A DNA stretch of 61,928 bases. Source: Prochloraceae cyanobacterium PL24a_bin.78. Lineage in GTDB: Bacteria; Cyanobacteriota; Cyanobacteriia; Cyanobacteriales; JANQIW01. Each line of letters opens with the position of its first letter. The stretch's first letter is position 1. The position numbers and the translations under genes are program-made. Under the pieces are notes generated by a model that worked only from the letters and a program-made list of their open reading frames with translations, was not told the origin of the DNA and did no database searches. Where the stretch lies: positions 1-61,928 of the forward strand of contig JANQIW010000025.1 in NCBI GenBank assembly GCA_028281945.1, written 5' to 3'. Shown here piece by piece: positions 10,001-19,342 of this stretch.

Positions 10001-10388
10001 CGAGTTTTTAAATAACAATCCTCCTAACGAAAGATTGAATATATTGATGGGATATCTTCAAAAACAAGTCGGAAAAGTTTTAGGAATGAATCAAGAACAA
10101 CTACCAAATCCTAAAACTGGGTTTTTCGATTTAGGAATGGATTCTTTAATGGCAGTTGAATTAAAAAAGAAACTTGAAAGTAGTTTAAACCTTTCACTTT
10201 CAACTACTTTGGCTTTTCAGTATCCTAATATTGAAAGTCTGGCTAGATATTTACTTGAAGAAAGAATGAAGTTTGATGTAGAGATGGAAGAGAAAAAAGA
10301 TAATCTAGCAACTGTTGCTGCCAAACTGGAAAAACTTTCAGATGAACAAGTAGAAGAATTACTACTAGCAAAATTGGAGGGTATTTAA
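7020..10388 (+). CDS. Type I PKS module 1: KS-AT-ACP
   Basis: A 1122-aa modular polyketide synthase. Domains: KS (about 1-425) with active-site Cys172 in [15 protein letters not shown] near 306 and [10 protein letters not shown] near 345; AT (about 525-850) with GHSVGE near 645 and RAFH near 746, a malonyl-type signature close to HAFH; then a Gln/Glu-rich linker and an ACP with GMDSLM near 1041. No KR, DH or ER is present, so the beta-keto group should stay unreduced. The protein starts directly with the KS, as expected when it takes its substrate from the free ACP upstream. The C-terminal tail (LSDEQVEELLLAKLE) is a typical docking segment for the next PKS. In the proposed pathway it adds the first malonyl unit to the fatty starter. 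Confidence 0.93.
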   Translation: MESIAIIGIGCRFPQGKDPETFWKMLQSGTDAIKEVPIDRWKIDKLDDEITDPSETIKTRWGGFLDQIDSWDSSFFGISPREAQTMDPQQRLLLEVAWEALENAALVPSQLAGSQTGVFIGISNVDYQRLLYQDLSKLDFYYATGTSSSIAGGRLSYLLDLHGPSLAIDTACSSSLVSVHLACQSLERKESQMAIAGGVNLIISEEIGMTLTKGGMMAPDGRCKTFDEAADGYVRGEGCGIVILKRLEDAIANGDNILAIIKGSAVNQDGLSNGLTAPNGPSQQAVIRQALENASVNPAQISYVEAHGTGTSLGDPIEFKALKKVLMKNRSQNQVCHISSVKTNIGHLEAAAGIASLIKVVLSLQHEEIPQILHLKKLNKYISLDKTPFSIPTENILWNKTAEKRWAGISSFSFGGTNCHMILEEGVTFDNANDDSNKDVKQEIYQRPQHLLTLSAKSENALDDLVASYSDYLENHPNSSVGDICFTTNTGRSHFDHRLAIVCESSEELSQKIKEYQVDKDYGILKNKITKRKPPKIVFLFTGQGSQYLNMGRELYETSPVFKENFDRCDQILSPYLEKSLVEIIYNSSTTENNFNLNHDLDQNPTFSDLLDETCYTQPALFALEYALAKLWQSWGIKPSVVMGHSVGEYVAATIAGVFSLEDGLKLIAVRGRLMQTLPEDGQMVSVLASQDLVETAILPYSSEVGIAAINGPTSIVISGKNKSIEKITESFFLEQIKFKKLQVKRAFHSQMMQPMLDEFKKVALNIKYSKPKIDIISNVTGKFANESIQTPDYWVNHIIEPVRFAQSMATLFESGYQVFLEIGSKPILLGMGQKIYDYDYDHENNGNSHSYRWLPSLRPYKSNWQQILESLGELHITGVSIDWLGFHQGYPYRRIQIPTYPWQRERYWIESNSNPILSREKEREMLHLLSQDDEEKLLQELEQDNNLSQDEIKLLPKLLNIIINRQKKQQQHKIVNQGEELKVFERTKKSEFIEFLNNNPPNERLNILMGYLQKQVGKVLGMNQEQLPNPKTGFFDLGMDSLMAVELKKKLESSLNLSLSTTLAFQYPNIESLARYLLEERMKFDVEMEEKKDNLATVAAKLEKLSDEQVEELLLAKLEGI

Positions 10389-10397
10389 TCAAGATAA

Positions 10398-13300
10398 ATG
10401 GATAAAATATCAGAAAGATTTAGTCACTTATCGGCATTAAGACAAGCTTTTCTAGCCCTAGAAAAAATGCAATCTCAGCTAGAAGCGAAAAAAAAATCCC
10501 AAGCTGAGCCTATTGCTATTATTGGAATGGGATGTAGGGTTCCTGGAGGTGGAAATAATCCTGAAAGTTTTTGGGATTTATTACGTAATGGCAGAGATGC
10601 AACTGGAGAAATACCTCTATCTAGATGGAATATTGAAGCTTTTTATGATGAAGATAAGAGTAAAAAAGATCGGATGTATGTTAAGAGAGGTGGATTTTTA
10701 GATATCAAAGTCGATGAATTTGATGCTAATTTTTTTGAAATTGCTCCTCGTGAAGTGAAAAGCATGGATCCTCAACAAAGATTATTATTAGAAGTGAGTT
10801 GGGAAGCTTTAGAATATGGCGGAATTTCTCCAGCAAAATTAGGAAATAGTTTGACAGGAGTCTTTATTGGAATCAATCCTTCGGACTACTCACGAGTGCT
10901 AGAAAATTCTGATGAAAGTTTAAATTTAGGTCCTTACTTTTTCACAGGAAATACTCCAAGTGTAGCAGCAGGTCGCTTATCTTATAATTTAGGCTTGAAA
11001 GGACCAGCTTTATCTATAGATACTTCTTGTTCATCGTCTCTCGTAGGGATTCATCTGGCTTGTCAAAGTTTACGAAATCAAGAATGTAAAATGGCTTTAG
11101 CGGGAGGAGTTAACCTCATCCTTTCACCTCAAGGAAACATTGTCCTCTCAAATATGCGTGCTTTAGCTCAAGATGGTCGTTGCAAAACCTTTGATGATGG
11201 TGCCGATGGTTATGGTAGAGGAGAAGGTTGTGGAATTGTTGTATTAAAATGTGTTTCTGATGCTATTGCTGATGGTGATAATATTTTAGCTGTAATTCGT
11301 GGTTCAGCTATTAACCATGATGGCCGTAGTAGTGGATTAACTGTTCCTAATGGTTTGGCTCAACAGGATGTGATTCGAGAGGCATTGGCTAATGCTAATG
11401 TGAAACCAAATGCAGTTAGCTATGTTGAAGCCCATGGCACGGGAACTTCTTTAGGAGATCCCATTGAGGTTGAAGCTTTGAACGCGGTTTATGGTGAAGG
11501 GCGTTTACACCATCAGCCGTTGGTGATTGGCTCTGTGAAAACTAATATTGGACATCTAGAAGCTGCCGCAGGAGTTGTTAGTCTGATTAAAGTGGTTTTG
11601 GCTATGCAACATGGAGAAATACCTCCTCATCTTCATTTAAAAAAACCAAATCATGCCATTGATTGGGAAAATATTCCAGTTATTATTTCAACTGAGTTAA
11701 AGTCTTGGCATAGTTATTTATACAAGGATTATCAAGAAAATTATAATAATATCAATTCTAATAATAGAGATTACCAAAAACTTTTGGCAGGTGTAAGCTC
11801 TTTTGGGATGAGCGGAACGAATATTCATTTAATAATAGAAGAACCACCAGTTTTATATTCTAAGAATAACAAAAAAAATAACTCAGAAATCCAAGAGCGT
11901 CCTTTTCATATCCTGACTATCTCAGGTAAAAATAAGATGGCTTTGAGAGATTTGGCACTGGCATATCAAAAGTTTTTATTTAAAAATACCAATATTTCTC
12001 TTCAAGATCTCTGTTTTACTGCAAATACAGGTAGATGGCATTTTGACTACCGTTGGGCTGTGAAGCTTTCTAGTATTGAGGAATTACAGGAAAATCTGGG
12101 GGAATTCATTGAGAATTTCCCAAATGATCAAAATTCAAATACTCCATTATTGCATTCTAGTAACCGCAAAATTGCTTTTTTATTTACAGGGCAAGGTTCT
12201 CAATACATTAATATGGGATATGAACTTTATCAAAATCAACCTACTTTTCGTCAAGTTATAGATTATTGTAATGAAATTTTACAGCTTTATTTGGAAAAAT
12301 CTTTACTTGAAGTTTTATATCCTAAAGATAATTTAGACTTAAATTTATTAAATGAAACCAATTATACCCAACCGGCTTTGTTTGCCATTGAGTATGCTTT
12401 AGCTAAGTTATGGCAGTCATGGGGAATTGAACCATCTGTGGTTATGGGCCATAGTGTAGGGGAGTATGTAGCTGCCTGTATAGCTGGGGTTTTTAGTCTG
12501 GAAGATGGATTAAAACTCATTGCTCAAAGAGGTAATTTGATGGAAAGATTACCTAGAAATGGTAAGATGGTCACAGTATTCGCCAGTGAATCTCAAGTAT
12601 TAGAGTTAATTAAACCTTTTGAAGGAAAAGTAGCTATTGCCGCAAATAATGGTCCAAGTAGTATTGTTATTTCTGGAATAAGTGAAATAGTAGATTTAGT
12701 TATTGAAAAATTAAGTAAAAAAAGAATAGAATATAGATTGTTAAAGGTATCTCATGCCTTTCATTCTCCCTTAATGAATCCTATTTTAGCTTCTTTTGAA
12801 ATAATTGCATCTGAAATTGAATACAAAGAACCTCGAATTAGGATAATTTCTAATCTTAATGGTCAACAAGTTGAACGAGGAGAAATTACTAATCCTAGTT
12901 ATTGGGTTCGTCATATTAGAGAATCAGTTCAATTTTATGATAGTATTCAAACTTTAGAAAACCAAGAGTATGATTTATTCTTAGAAATAGGACCTCACCC
13001 TGTTTTATTGGGAATGGGGCAGAGATGTCTCCCTGAAAATACAGCAACTTGGCTACCTTCCTTACGTTCAGGTTATTCGGATTGGGAACAAATTCTCAAT
13101 AGTTTGTGCAAGTTGTATATGAAAGGAGTTACTGTTAATTGGGATGGATTTGAAGAAAATTATATAAGAAAAAAAGTATCTTTGCCCACTTATCCTTTCC
13201 AAAGAAAAAGTTATTGGGCAGGAAAAATAGAAAAACCACAACCAATCCCAGAAAATAATTATCGAGATTGGCTATATGAAATAGTTTGGCAACCCCAAGA

Positions 13301-15197
13301 ACGTGAAATAAAATCTGTACCTAATTGGAAAGAATCTGGTATTTGGCTTGTATTTGCCGATAAAAATCAAGGCATTGGGAGGAAATTATCCGAAAAGTTA
13401 AATAGTCTAGGAGAGACTGTTATCCTAGTTTTTGAGGGAAAAACTTACCAACAATTAGGGGAGGGAGAATGGGCTATAAGTACCGCCAATCCTGAAGATT
13501 TTCAGAATTTGGTCAATACTGTTTTAAATCAAAAACCTTGCCGTGGTATAGTTCATTTATGGAATCTTGATAGCACTCCTACGGAAGAGATTACCCTAGA
13601 ATCTCTAGAAAAAGATCAATTAAGAAACTGTGGTAGTGTACTTTATTTAGTACAAGCTTTAAATCTCACAAAAATTTCTCAAACCAATTTATGGATAGTG
13701 ACGCAAGAATCCCAAGCTTTAAGTAATAGACATTCTTTAGCCATGGCACAAACACCTATATGGGGATTAGGTCGTGTAGTAGCTATGGAACATCCGGAAT
13801 TATGGGGAGGTCTTATAGATGTAGGTTCAGGTAATTCTGAAGAGATTGCAAGTAGTCTTTTTGAAGAATTGTTGAGACAGGAAATCCCCACAGAGGTTGC
13901 CTTTTTAGGAAAACAAAGATATGTGTCTCGGTTAGTGTCTTGCCCAGTTGAAAATCATAATGGCAAGTCATCAATACCTCAGTTTTCTACTATGAAAGCC
14001 GATGGTGCATATTTAATTACTGGTGGATTGGGGGGATTGGGGTTGAAATGTGCTCAATGGATGGTAAATTTGGGTGCAAAACATCTTTTATTAGTAGGGC
14101 GTAGCACTCCTAAAGAATCCGCTGTTAGGACTATTTCTGGATTGGAGGCACAGGGAGTACAGATTGATATTATTCAAGCTGATATCTCTAAATCAGAAGA
14201 TGTGGCATTTATTATTAAAAAATACCATTCTCTTAAAGGTATTATTCACTTGGCAGGTGTATTAGAAGATGGTATATTGAGGAATCAAACTTGGAGTCGT
14301 TTTGTTAATGTGATGAGTCCCAAGGTTAAAGGTACATGGAATTTACATACTTTTACAAAAGATTTAGATTTAGATTTTTTCGTATGTTTCTCTTCCATAG
14401 CTTCTGTACTAGGTTCTCCAGGTCAAGGAAATTATGCTGCTGGTAATAGTTTTTTAGATTCACTAGTATACCATCGAAAGTTGCAAAACTTACCAGCTTT
14501 AACTATTAATTGGAGTCCTTGGGGTGAGACGGGAATGGCTGCTTCTTTAGGAGATAAAGGGGAACAACGCTGGAAAAATGGAGGGGTTACTCCTATTGAG
14601 CCTTCACAAGGATTTGAGCTTTTGGGACAATTATTAAGGCAAAATTTAGGACAAATTACTATATTGCCTATTGATTGGGAGAAATTTTTCCAAGTTTTTT
14701 CTGGAGGAATAGAAGAAACATTATTGTTTAACATAGCTAATAAAGTTAAACGAAAAGAAAAAGTAGATGAAAAACCACTGCTTTTACAACAATTACAAGA
14801 AATTCTTCCTGAAAAACAAAAAGGTTTTTTAATTAAACAACTTCAAAAGGATATTGCTAAGGCTTTGGAATTAGATGATTCTCAAATACCAGAACCAAAT
14901 TTAGGTTTCTTTGATATGGGAATGGATTCTTTAATGGCTTTGGAATTTAAAAATCAGCTTCAAGCTGGTATTGGCCAAACACTTTCTGCTACTTTAACAT
15001 TTGAATATCCTAACATTGAAGCACTTGCTACTTATTTATTAGAAGAAGTGCTAATCAAAGATGATGCTTCTCCCTCTAATTCTGAAAATATGGAAGATGA
15101 AAATCTAACACAAGAATTAGAAGATATTCAACAACTATCTGATGATGAATTACAAGCATTAATCGAAAATGAATTTCAATCATTAATGGGGAATTAA
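10398..15197 (+). CDS. Type I PKS module 2: KS-AT-KR-ACP
   Basis: A 1599-aa modular PKS. An N-terminal coiled docking helix (about residues 5-35) precedes the KS, whose Cys lies in DTSCSSS near 211. The AT has GHSVGE near 684 and HAFH, so malonyl-CoA is predicted. The KR has the nucleotide motif GGLGGLG near 1208, catalytic FSSIAS near 1331 and NYAAGN near 1344; the LED at the usual LDD position suggests a B-type KR (D-hydroxyl product). The ACP has GMDSLM near 1509. No DH or ER is present. The start is 10 bases after the previous stop, behind a GGAGG sequence at 10376-10380. This module should convert the diketide into a 3-hydroxy-5-oxo triketide, the same single reduction made by 6-methylsalicylate-type synthases. 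Confidence 0.93.
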   Translation: MDKISERFSHLSALRQAFLALEKMQSQLEAKKKSQAEPIAIIGMGCRVPGGGNNPESFWDLLRNGRDATGEIPLSRWNIEAFYDEDKSKKDRMYVKRGGFLDIKVDEFDANFFEIAPREVKSMDPQQRLLLEVSWEALEYGGISPAKLGNSLTGVFIGINPSDYSRVLENSDESLNLGPYFFTGNTPSVAAGRLSYNLGLKGPALSIDTSCSSSLVGIHLACQSLRNQECKMALAGGVNLILSPQGNIVLSNMRALAQDGRCKTFDDGADGYGRGEGCGIVVLKCVSDAIADGDNILAVIRGSAINHDGRSSGLTVPNGLAQQDVIREALANANVKPNAVSYVEAHGTGTSLGDPIEVEALNAVYGEGRLHHQPLVIGSVKTNIGHLEAAAGVVSLIKVVLAMQHGEIPPHLHLKKPNHAIDWENIPVIISTELKSWHSYLYKDYQENYNNINSNNRDYQKLLAGVSSFGMSGTNIHLIIEEPPVLYSKNNKKNNSEIQERPFHILTISGKNKMALRDLALAYQKFLFKNTNISLQDLCFTANTGRWHFDYRWAVKLSSIEELQENLGEFIENFPNDQNSNTPLLHSSNRKIAFLFTGQGSQYINMGYELYQNQPTFRQVIDYCNEILQLYLEKSLLEVLYPKDNLDLNLLNETNYTQPALFAIEYALAKLWQSWGIEPSVVMGHSVGEYVAACIAGVFSLEDGLKLIAQRGNLMERLPRNGKMVTVFASESQVLELIKPFEGKVAIAANNGPSSIVISGISEIVDLVIEKLSKKRIEYRLLKVSHAFHSPLMNPILASFEIIASEIEYKEPRIRIISNLNGQQVERGEITNPSYWVRHIRESVQFYDSIQTLENQEYDLFLEIGPHPVLLGMGQRCLPENTATWLPSLRSGYSDWEQILNSLCKLYMKGVTVNWDGFEENYIRKKVSLPTYPFQRKSYWAGKIEKPQPIPENNYRDWLYEIVWQPQEREIKSVPNWKESGIWLVFADKNQGIGRKLSEKLNSLGETVILVFEGKTYQQLGEGEWAISTANPEDFQNLVNTVLNQKPCRGIVHLWNLDSTPTEEITLESLEKDQLRNCGSVLYLVQALNLTKISQTNLWIVTQESQALSNRHSLAMAQTPIWGLGRVVAMEHPELWGGLIDVGSGNSEEIASSLFEELLRQEIPTEVAFLGKQRYVSRLVSCPVENHNGKSSIPQFSTMKADGAYLITGGLGGLGLKCAQWMVNLGAKHLLLVGRSTPKESAVRTISGLEAQGVQIDIIQADISKSEDVAFIIKKYHSLKGIIHLAGVLEDGILRNQTWSRFVNVMSPKVKGTWNLHTFTKDLDLDFFVCFSSIASVLGSPGQGNYAAGNSFLDSLVYHRKLQNLPALTINWSPWGETGMAASLGDKGEQRWKNGGVTPIEPSQGFELLGQLLRQNLGQITILPIDWEKFFQVFSGGIEETLLFNIANKVKRKEKVDEKPLLLQQLQEILPEKQKGFLIKQLQKDIAKALELDDSQIPEPNLGFFDMGMDSLMALEFKNQLQAGIGQTLSATLTFEYPNIEALATYLLEEVLIKDDASPSNSENMEDENLTQELEDIQQLSDDELQALIENEFQSLMGN

Positions 15198-15199
15198 TT

Positions 15200-18100
15200 A
15201 TGAGTAAAAATGTTCCTGAAAATCTCGAAAAACTAACTCCTTTACAGCGTGCAGCTTTCGCTCTTAAGGAAATGCGTTCTAAATTGGATTCATTAGAGCA
15301 AGCAAAATCCGAACCTATTGCTATTGTGGGTATGGGGTGTCGTTTTCCAGGAGGCGCGAATAATCCTGAATCTTTCTGGGAATTGTTACGCAACGGAAGA
15401 GATGGGATTGTAGATATTCCTAATAATCGATGGGATGTAGATGCCTATTATGATTCTGATCCGGAAAAATCTGGAAAAATGAATGTTAAACAGGGAGGAT
15501 TCTTAGATAAAATAGATGAATTCGATGGAGATTTTTTTGGATTAACTCCTAGAGAACTAATAAATATGGATCCTCAACAAAGATTATTATTAGAAGTAAG
15601 TTGGGAAGCCTTAGAAAATGCAACTATAAATCCTCAGAAACTAATGGGAAGCAAGACTGGTGTATTCATAGGAATTAGTGTCAATGAATATGCACAACAG
15701 CTTATGTTAGGAAACCCCGAAGAGATTGATGTTTATATGGCAACTGGTAATGCTTTAAGTGTCACAGCCGGTCGTTTATCTTACTATTTAGGTCTTCAAG
15801 GACCCTCGTTAGCAGTGGATACGGCTTGTTCATCATCTTTAGTAAGTATCCATTTAGCAGTTCAAAGTTTGCGCAATCAGGAATGCCGGTTGGCTTTGGC
15901 AGGTGGGGTTTATTTAATGGTATCTCCTTTGACGATTATTGCGATGTCAAAACTTCGGGCACTTTCTCCTGATGGGCGTTGCAAGACTTTTGATGCAGCA
16001 GCTGATGGTTATGGCAGAGGAGAAGGATGTGGTATGATCGTCTTAAAGCGTCTTTCCGATGCAGTGGCTGATGGAGACGACATATTAGCTTTGATTCGAG
16101 GTTCCGCAGTGAATCAGGATGGGCGTAGTAGCGGATTGACGGTACCTAATGGGCAGGCCCAACAAGCTTGTATTCGAGAGGCATTACAAAATGCCAAAGT
16201 AAATCCATCCCAAATTAGTTATGTGGAGGCTCATGGCACAGGTACTTCTTTAGGAGATCCCATAGAAGTGAAAGCTTTAGCTGAGGTTTTAGGGAAAAAA
16301 AAGGTAAAAGAGGAATTTGTATCCATGGGATCCGTTAAAACTAATATCGGACATTTGGAAGCTGCGGCAGGAATAGCTGGTTTAATTAAAGTTGTTTTAG
16401 CAATGCAACACCAAGAAATACCTCCTCATCTTAACTTAAAAGAAATAAATCCTTTGATTTTTTTAGAAGAATTTTCTCTTAAAATTCCAACTAAATCAAT
16501 ACCATGGGAAGTTAAAAGTGAGCAAAAACGATTTGCAGGAGTAAGTTCTTTTGGATTTAGCGGTACAAATAGTCATATTATTTTAGAAGAATTTAATAAT
16601 AAATTACCTAATAAAGATAAAAAAGAAGAACTTATCCCTAGACCTTGTCATCTTCTTACTTTATCTGCTAAGAGCAAATCTGCATTAGACAATTTAATAA
16701 CTTGCTATAAAGATTTTTTAGAGAAAAATCCTCAAGTTTCAATTGAAGACATTTGTTTTACAGCAAACACCACTCGACCACATTTTAATTACCGTTGGGC
16801 TGTAGTAGGGGAAAATTCACAAGAAATAGGGATTAAATTAAATAATTATATTAGTGATTTAAAAGAAGAAAAACACATTAACTATTCTAAAAAAATAGCT
16901 TTTATCTTTACAGGACAAGGTTCTCAGTATTTTAACATGGGAAAAGAACTGTATGAAACCCAACCTTTATTTCGTCAAACTCTAAAACAATGTGATGATT
17001 TGCTACGCCCTTATCTTGAAAAACCCTTACTAGAGGTTTTATATCCAGAAAAAGATGAGGATACTAATGTTGTTAATCTCATAGATGAAACAGCATATAC
17101 TCAACCTGCCTTATTTGCCGTAGAATATGCCTTAGCAAAATTATGGCAATCTTGGGGAATTCAGCCAGATGGTGTTATGGGCCATAGTGTTGGGGAATAT
17201 GTAGCAGCTTGTGTGGCAGGAGTATTTAGTCTAGAAGATGGGCTGAAATTAATTAGTCATCGAGGGCGGTTAATGAATACTTTGCCTCGAAAAGGTAAGA
17301 TGGTTGCCGTATTTACAACCCTAGAAAAAATCCAAGAAAAATTAGCATCTAATCCCTCTTGGAATGTTGCAATTGCTGCTATTAATGGACCAAATAATAT
17401 TGTAATTTCCGGAGAAAGTTCGTCTATAAAAACAATTATTTCCCAATTAGAAATAGAAGAAATTGAGTTTCGAGAATTAAATGTAAGTCATGCTTTTCAT
17501 TCTGATTTAATGAAGCCAATGGTAGCAGAATTTGCTAAGATAGCAGGAGAAATTAGTTATTTTCCACCTAAAATTGATTTAATTGCTAATGAAACAGGTG
17601 AAGTAATTACCCATTCTGAAATAACTAATCCACAGTATTGGTGTCGTCATATTTGTCAACCAGTTAGATTTTTTTCCAGTATTCAAACATTAGAAAAACA
17701 ATCCTATAATATATTTTTAGAAATTGGTCCCAATCCTATTTTAATTGGTATGGCAAGGAGATGTTTTTCTGAAGAAAAAAATACAGTTACTTGGTTGCCT
17801 TCTTTAAAAAAAGGAGAAAAAGATTGGCAAATTTTACTCGAAAGTTTAGGAAAAATCTATACAAAAGGAATCGATATTAATTGGTTAGAATTTGATAGTA
17901 ACTATAATCGCAATCGAGTAAGAATTCCCAATTATCCTTGGAATCGCCAAAAATATTGGAATCAAAATGTTTTTGCTCAAAATTTAGAAATAAAAACATT
18001 TAAAAAGATATCCCATCCTTTATTAGACAGAAAAATTTTCTCTCCTTTAAAGCAAATTCAGTTTGAATCCGAACTAAATTTAGAATCATTACCCTTAGTA

Positions 18101-19342
18101 AAAGATCATCAAATAGATAAAATGCCAATAATGAACTTGGTAGTTTATTTAGAAATAGCTTTTGCAGGTATAAAAGAAGCTTTAGAAATAGAAAAATTTC
18201 AGGTTAAACAACTATTTATCTCCCAAGCATTAAGTTTTTTAGAACGAGATAAAATAACTATTCAATTAATTCTTACTCCTGAAAATCAAGAAGAAATATC
18301 TTTCCAAATCTTTAGTCAGGAATTAACTGATAGCAAAGTAGAATGGATTCTTCATGCCAGTGGAAAAATAATCCAAGAAAATTCAATCAAAGACTCAATT
18401 ACCTCTGATGATTTAGCTTCTTTTGAACAAATTAAAAATGAATATAAATCAGAAATATCTGCTGATAATTTTTACCAAATGGTGAAAAAAAGAGGAGTAA
18501 ACTTAGGAAATAGTTGCCAATGCCTTGAAAAAATTTGGCATAAAGATGGAGAATCAATTGGAATTATCAAAAGAAATGTAGAAATAGAAAGAAAATATTT
18601 ATTGCCATTAGGGGCAATAGATGCTTGGATTCAACTTTTATCTATTCACTTTTTAGAAAGTACCAAAATTTATTTAATAGTAGGTTTAGAAAGCTTTCAA
18701 TATTATGGATTTTCTAAGGAAAATTTAGATGAATTGACATCTGAAAATAACCAAACTCTAAAATCTAACCAATTATGGGGGCGAGTTAAATTAAAACATC
18801 AAAAAAATAATGAAAATAATAAAGAGAATTATCCTGAAACAATTTTAGCCAACCTCTGGCTTTTCGATAATACAGGAAAACTTGTAGCAGAAATAATTGA
18901 CGCTCATTTAAAGCCTGTTAGTTTTGAAACACTTAGGCAGACAACTAATGGCAAATCACCAGAAAAAGGTTTAAAAACTTTTGCTTCTACCAAGATTAGT
19001 ATTTCAAAAGAAGATATTTTAAACACTCCTGCCGAAAAACGCTTGGAAATGGTAGAACAATATATCATAGAAGGATTGGCTAATTCCTTACAGATTCTTC
19101 CGAATAAAATTCAATCACAACAACTTTTAACAACAATATTAGATTCTTTAATGGCAATGGAACTTAAAAACCGCATTGAAACAGATTTAAAACTTTCCGT
19201 ACCTGTATCTAAGTTCTTTGAAGAACAAACTATCACTCAACTTGCTTCAGACTTACTAACTCAATTAGCTTTAGAAAAAGCAAGCTTACTTGAACATCAA
19301 TCTAATACCGTAGAAAATGATATGGAGGAATTTACACTATGA
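15200..19342 (+). CDS. Type I PKS module 3: KS-AT-DH-ACP, no ketoreductase
   Basis: A 1380-aa modular PKS. N-terminal docking helix; KS with Cys in DTACSSS near 209; AT with GHSVGE near 660 and HAFH (malonyl). A DH-fold (double hotdog) domain starts at HPLLDRK near 938. Its first catalytic motif HxxxGxxxxP reads HQIDKMPIMN near 970, keeping the His but with Lys for Gly and Asn for Pro; the second is GAIDAWIQLL near 1139, keeping the Asp. The carrier site is LDSLMAMEL near 1313. No KR is encoded, so the DH cannot act on a hydroxyl made in its own module. I infer that it acts on the module-2 hydroxyl or helps aldol closure and aromatisation, like DH/TH and PT domains. It starts two bases after the previous stop and overlaps the next gene by four bases. 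Confidence 0.92.
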   Translation: MSKNVPENLEKLTPLQRAAFALKEMRSKLDSLEQAKSEPIAIVGMGCRFPGGANNPESFWELLRNGRDGIVDIPNNRWDVDAYYDSDPEKSGKMNVKQGGFLDKIDEFDGDFFGLTPRELINMDPQQRLLLEVSWEALENATINPQKLMGSKTGVFIGISVNEYAQQLMLGNPEEIDVYMATGNALSVTAGRLSYYLGLQGPSLAVDTACSSSLVSIHLAVQSLRNQECRLALAGGVYLMVSPLTIIAMSKLRALSPDGRCKTFDAAADGYGRGEGCGMIVLKRLSDAVADGDDILALIRGSAVNQDGRSSGLTVPNGQAQQACIREALQNAKVNPSQISYVEAHGTGTSLGDPIEVKALAEVLGKKKVKEEFVSMGSVKTNIGHLEAAAGIAGLIKVVLAMQHQEIPPHLNLKEINPLIFLEEFSLKIPTKSIPWEVKSEQKRFAGVSSFGFSGTNSHIILEEFNNKLPNKDKKEELIPRPCHLLTLSAKSKSALDNLITCYKDFLEKNPQVSIEDICFTANTTRPHFNYRWAVVGENSQEIGIKLNNYISDLKEEKHINYSKKIAFIFTGQGSQYFNMGKELYETQPLFRQTLKQCDDLLRPYLEKPLLEVLYPEKDEDTNVVNLIDETAYTQPALFAVEYALAKLWQSWGIQPDGVMGHSVGEYVAACVAGVFSLEDGLKLISHRGRLMNTLPRKGKMVAVFTTLEKIQEKLASNPSWNVAIAAINGPNNIVISGESSSIKTIISQLEIEEIEFRELNVSHAFHSDLMKPMVAEFAKIAGEISYFPPKIDLIANETGEVITHSEITNPQYWCRHICQPVRFFSSIQTLEKQSYNIFLEIGPNPILIGMARRCFSEEKNTVTWLPSLKKGEKDWQILLESLGKIYTKGIDINWLEFDSNYNRNRVRIPNYPWNRQKYWNQNVFAQNLEIKTFKKISHPLLDRKIFSPLKQIQFESELNLESLPLVKDHQIDKMPIMNLVVYLEIAFAGIKEALEIEKFQVKQLFISQALSFLERDKITIQLILTPENQEEISFQIFSQELTDSKVEWILHASGKIIQENSIKDSITSDDLASFEQIKNEYKSEISADNFYQMVKKRGVNLGNSCQCLEKIWHKDGESIGIIKRNVEIERKYLLPLGAIDAWIQLLSIHFLESTKIYLIVGLESFQYYGFSKENLDELTSENNQTLKSNQLWGRVKLKHQKNNENNKENYPETILANLWLFDNTGKLVAEIIDAHLKPVSFETLRQTTNGKSPEKGLKTFASTKISISKEDILNTPAEKRLEMVEQYIIEGLANSLQILPNKIQSQQLLTTILDSLMAMELKNRIETDLKLSVPVSKFFEEQTITQLASDLLTQLALEKASLLEHQSNTVENDMEEFTL

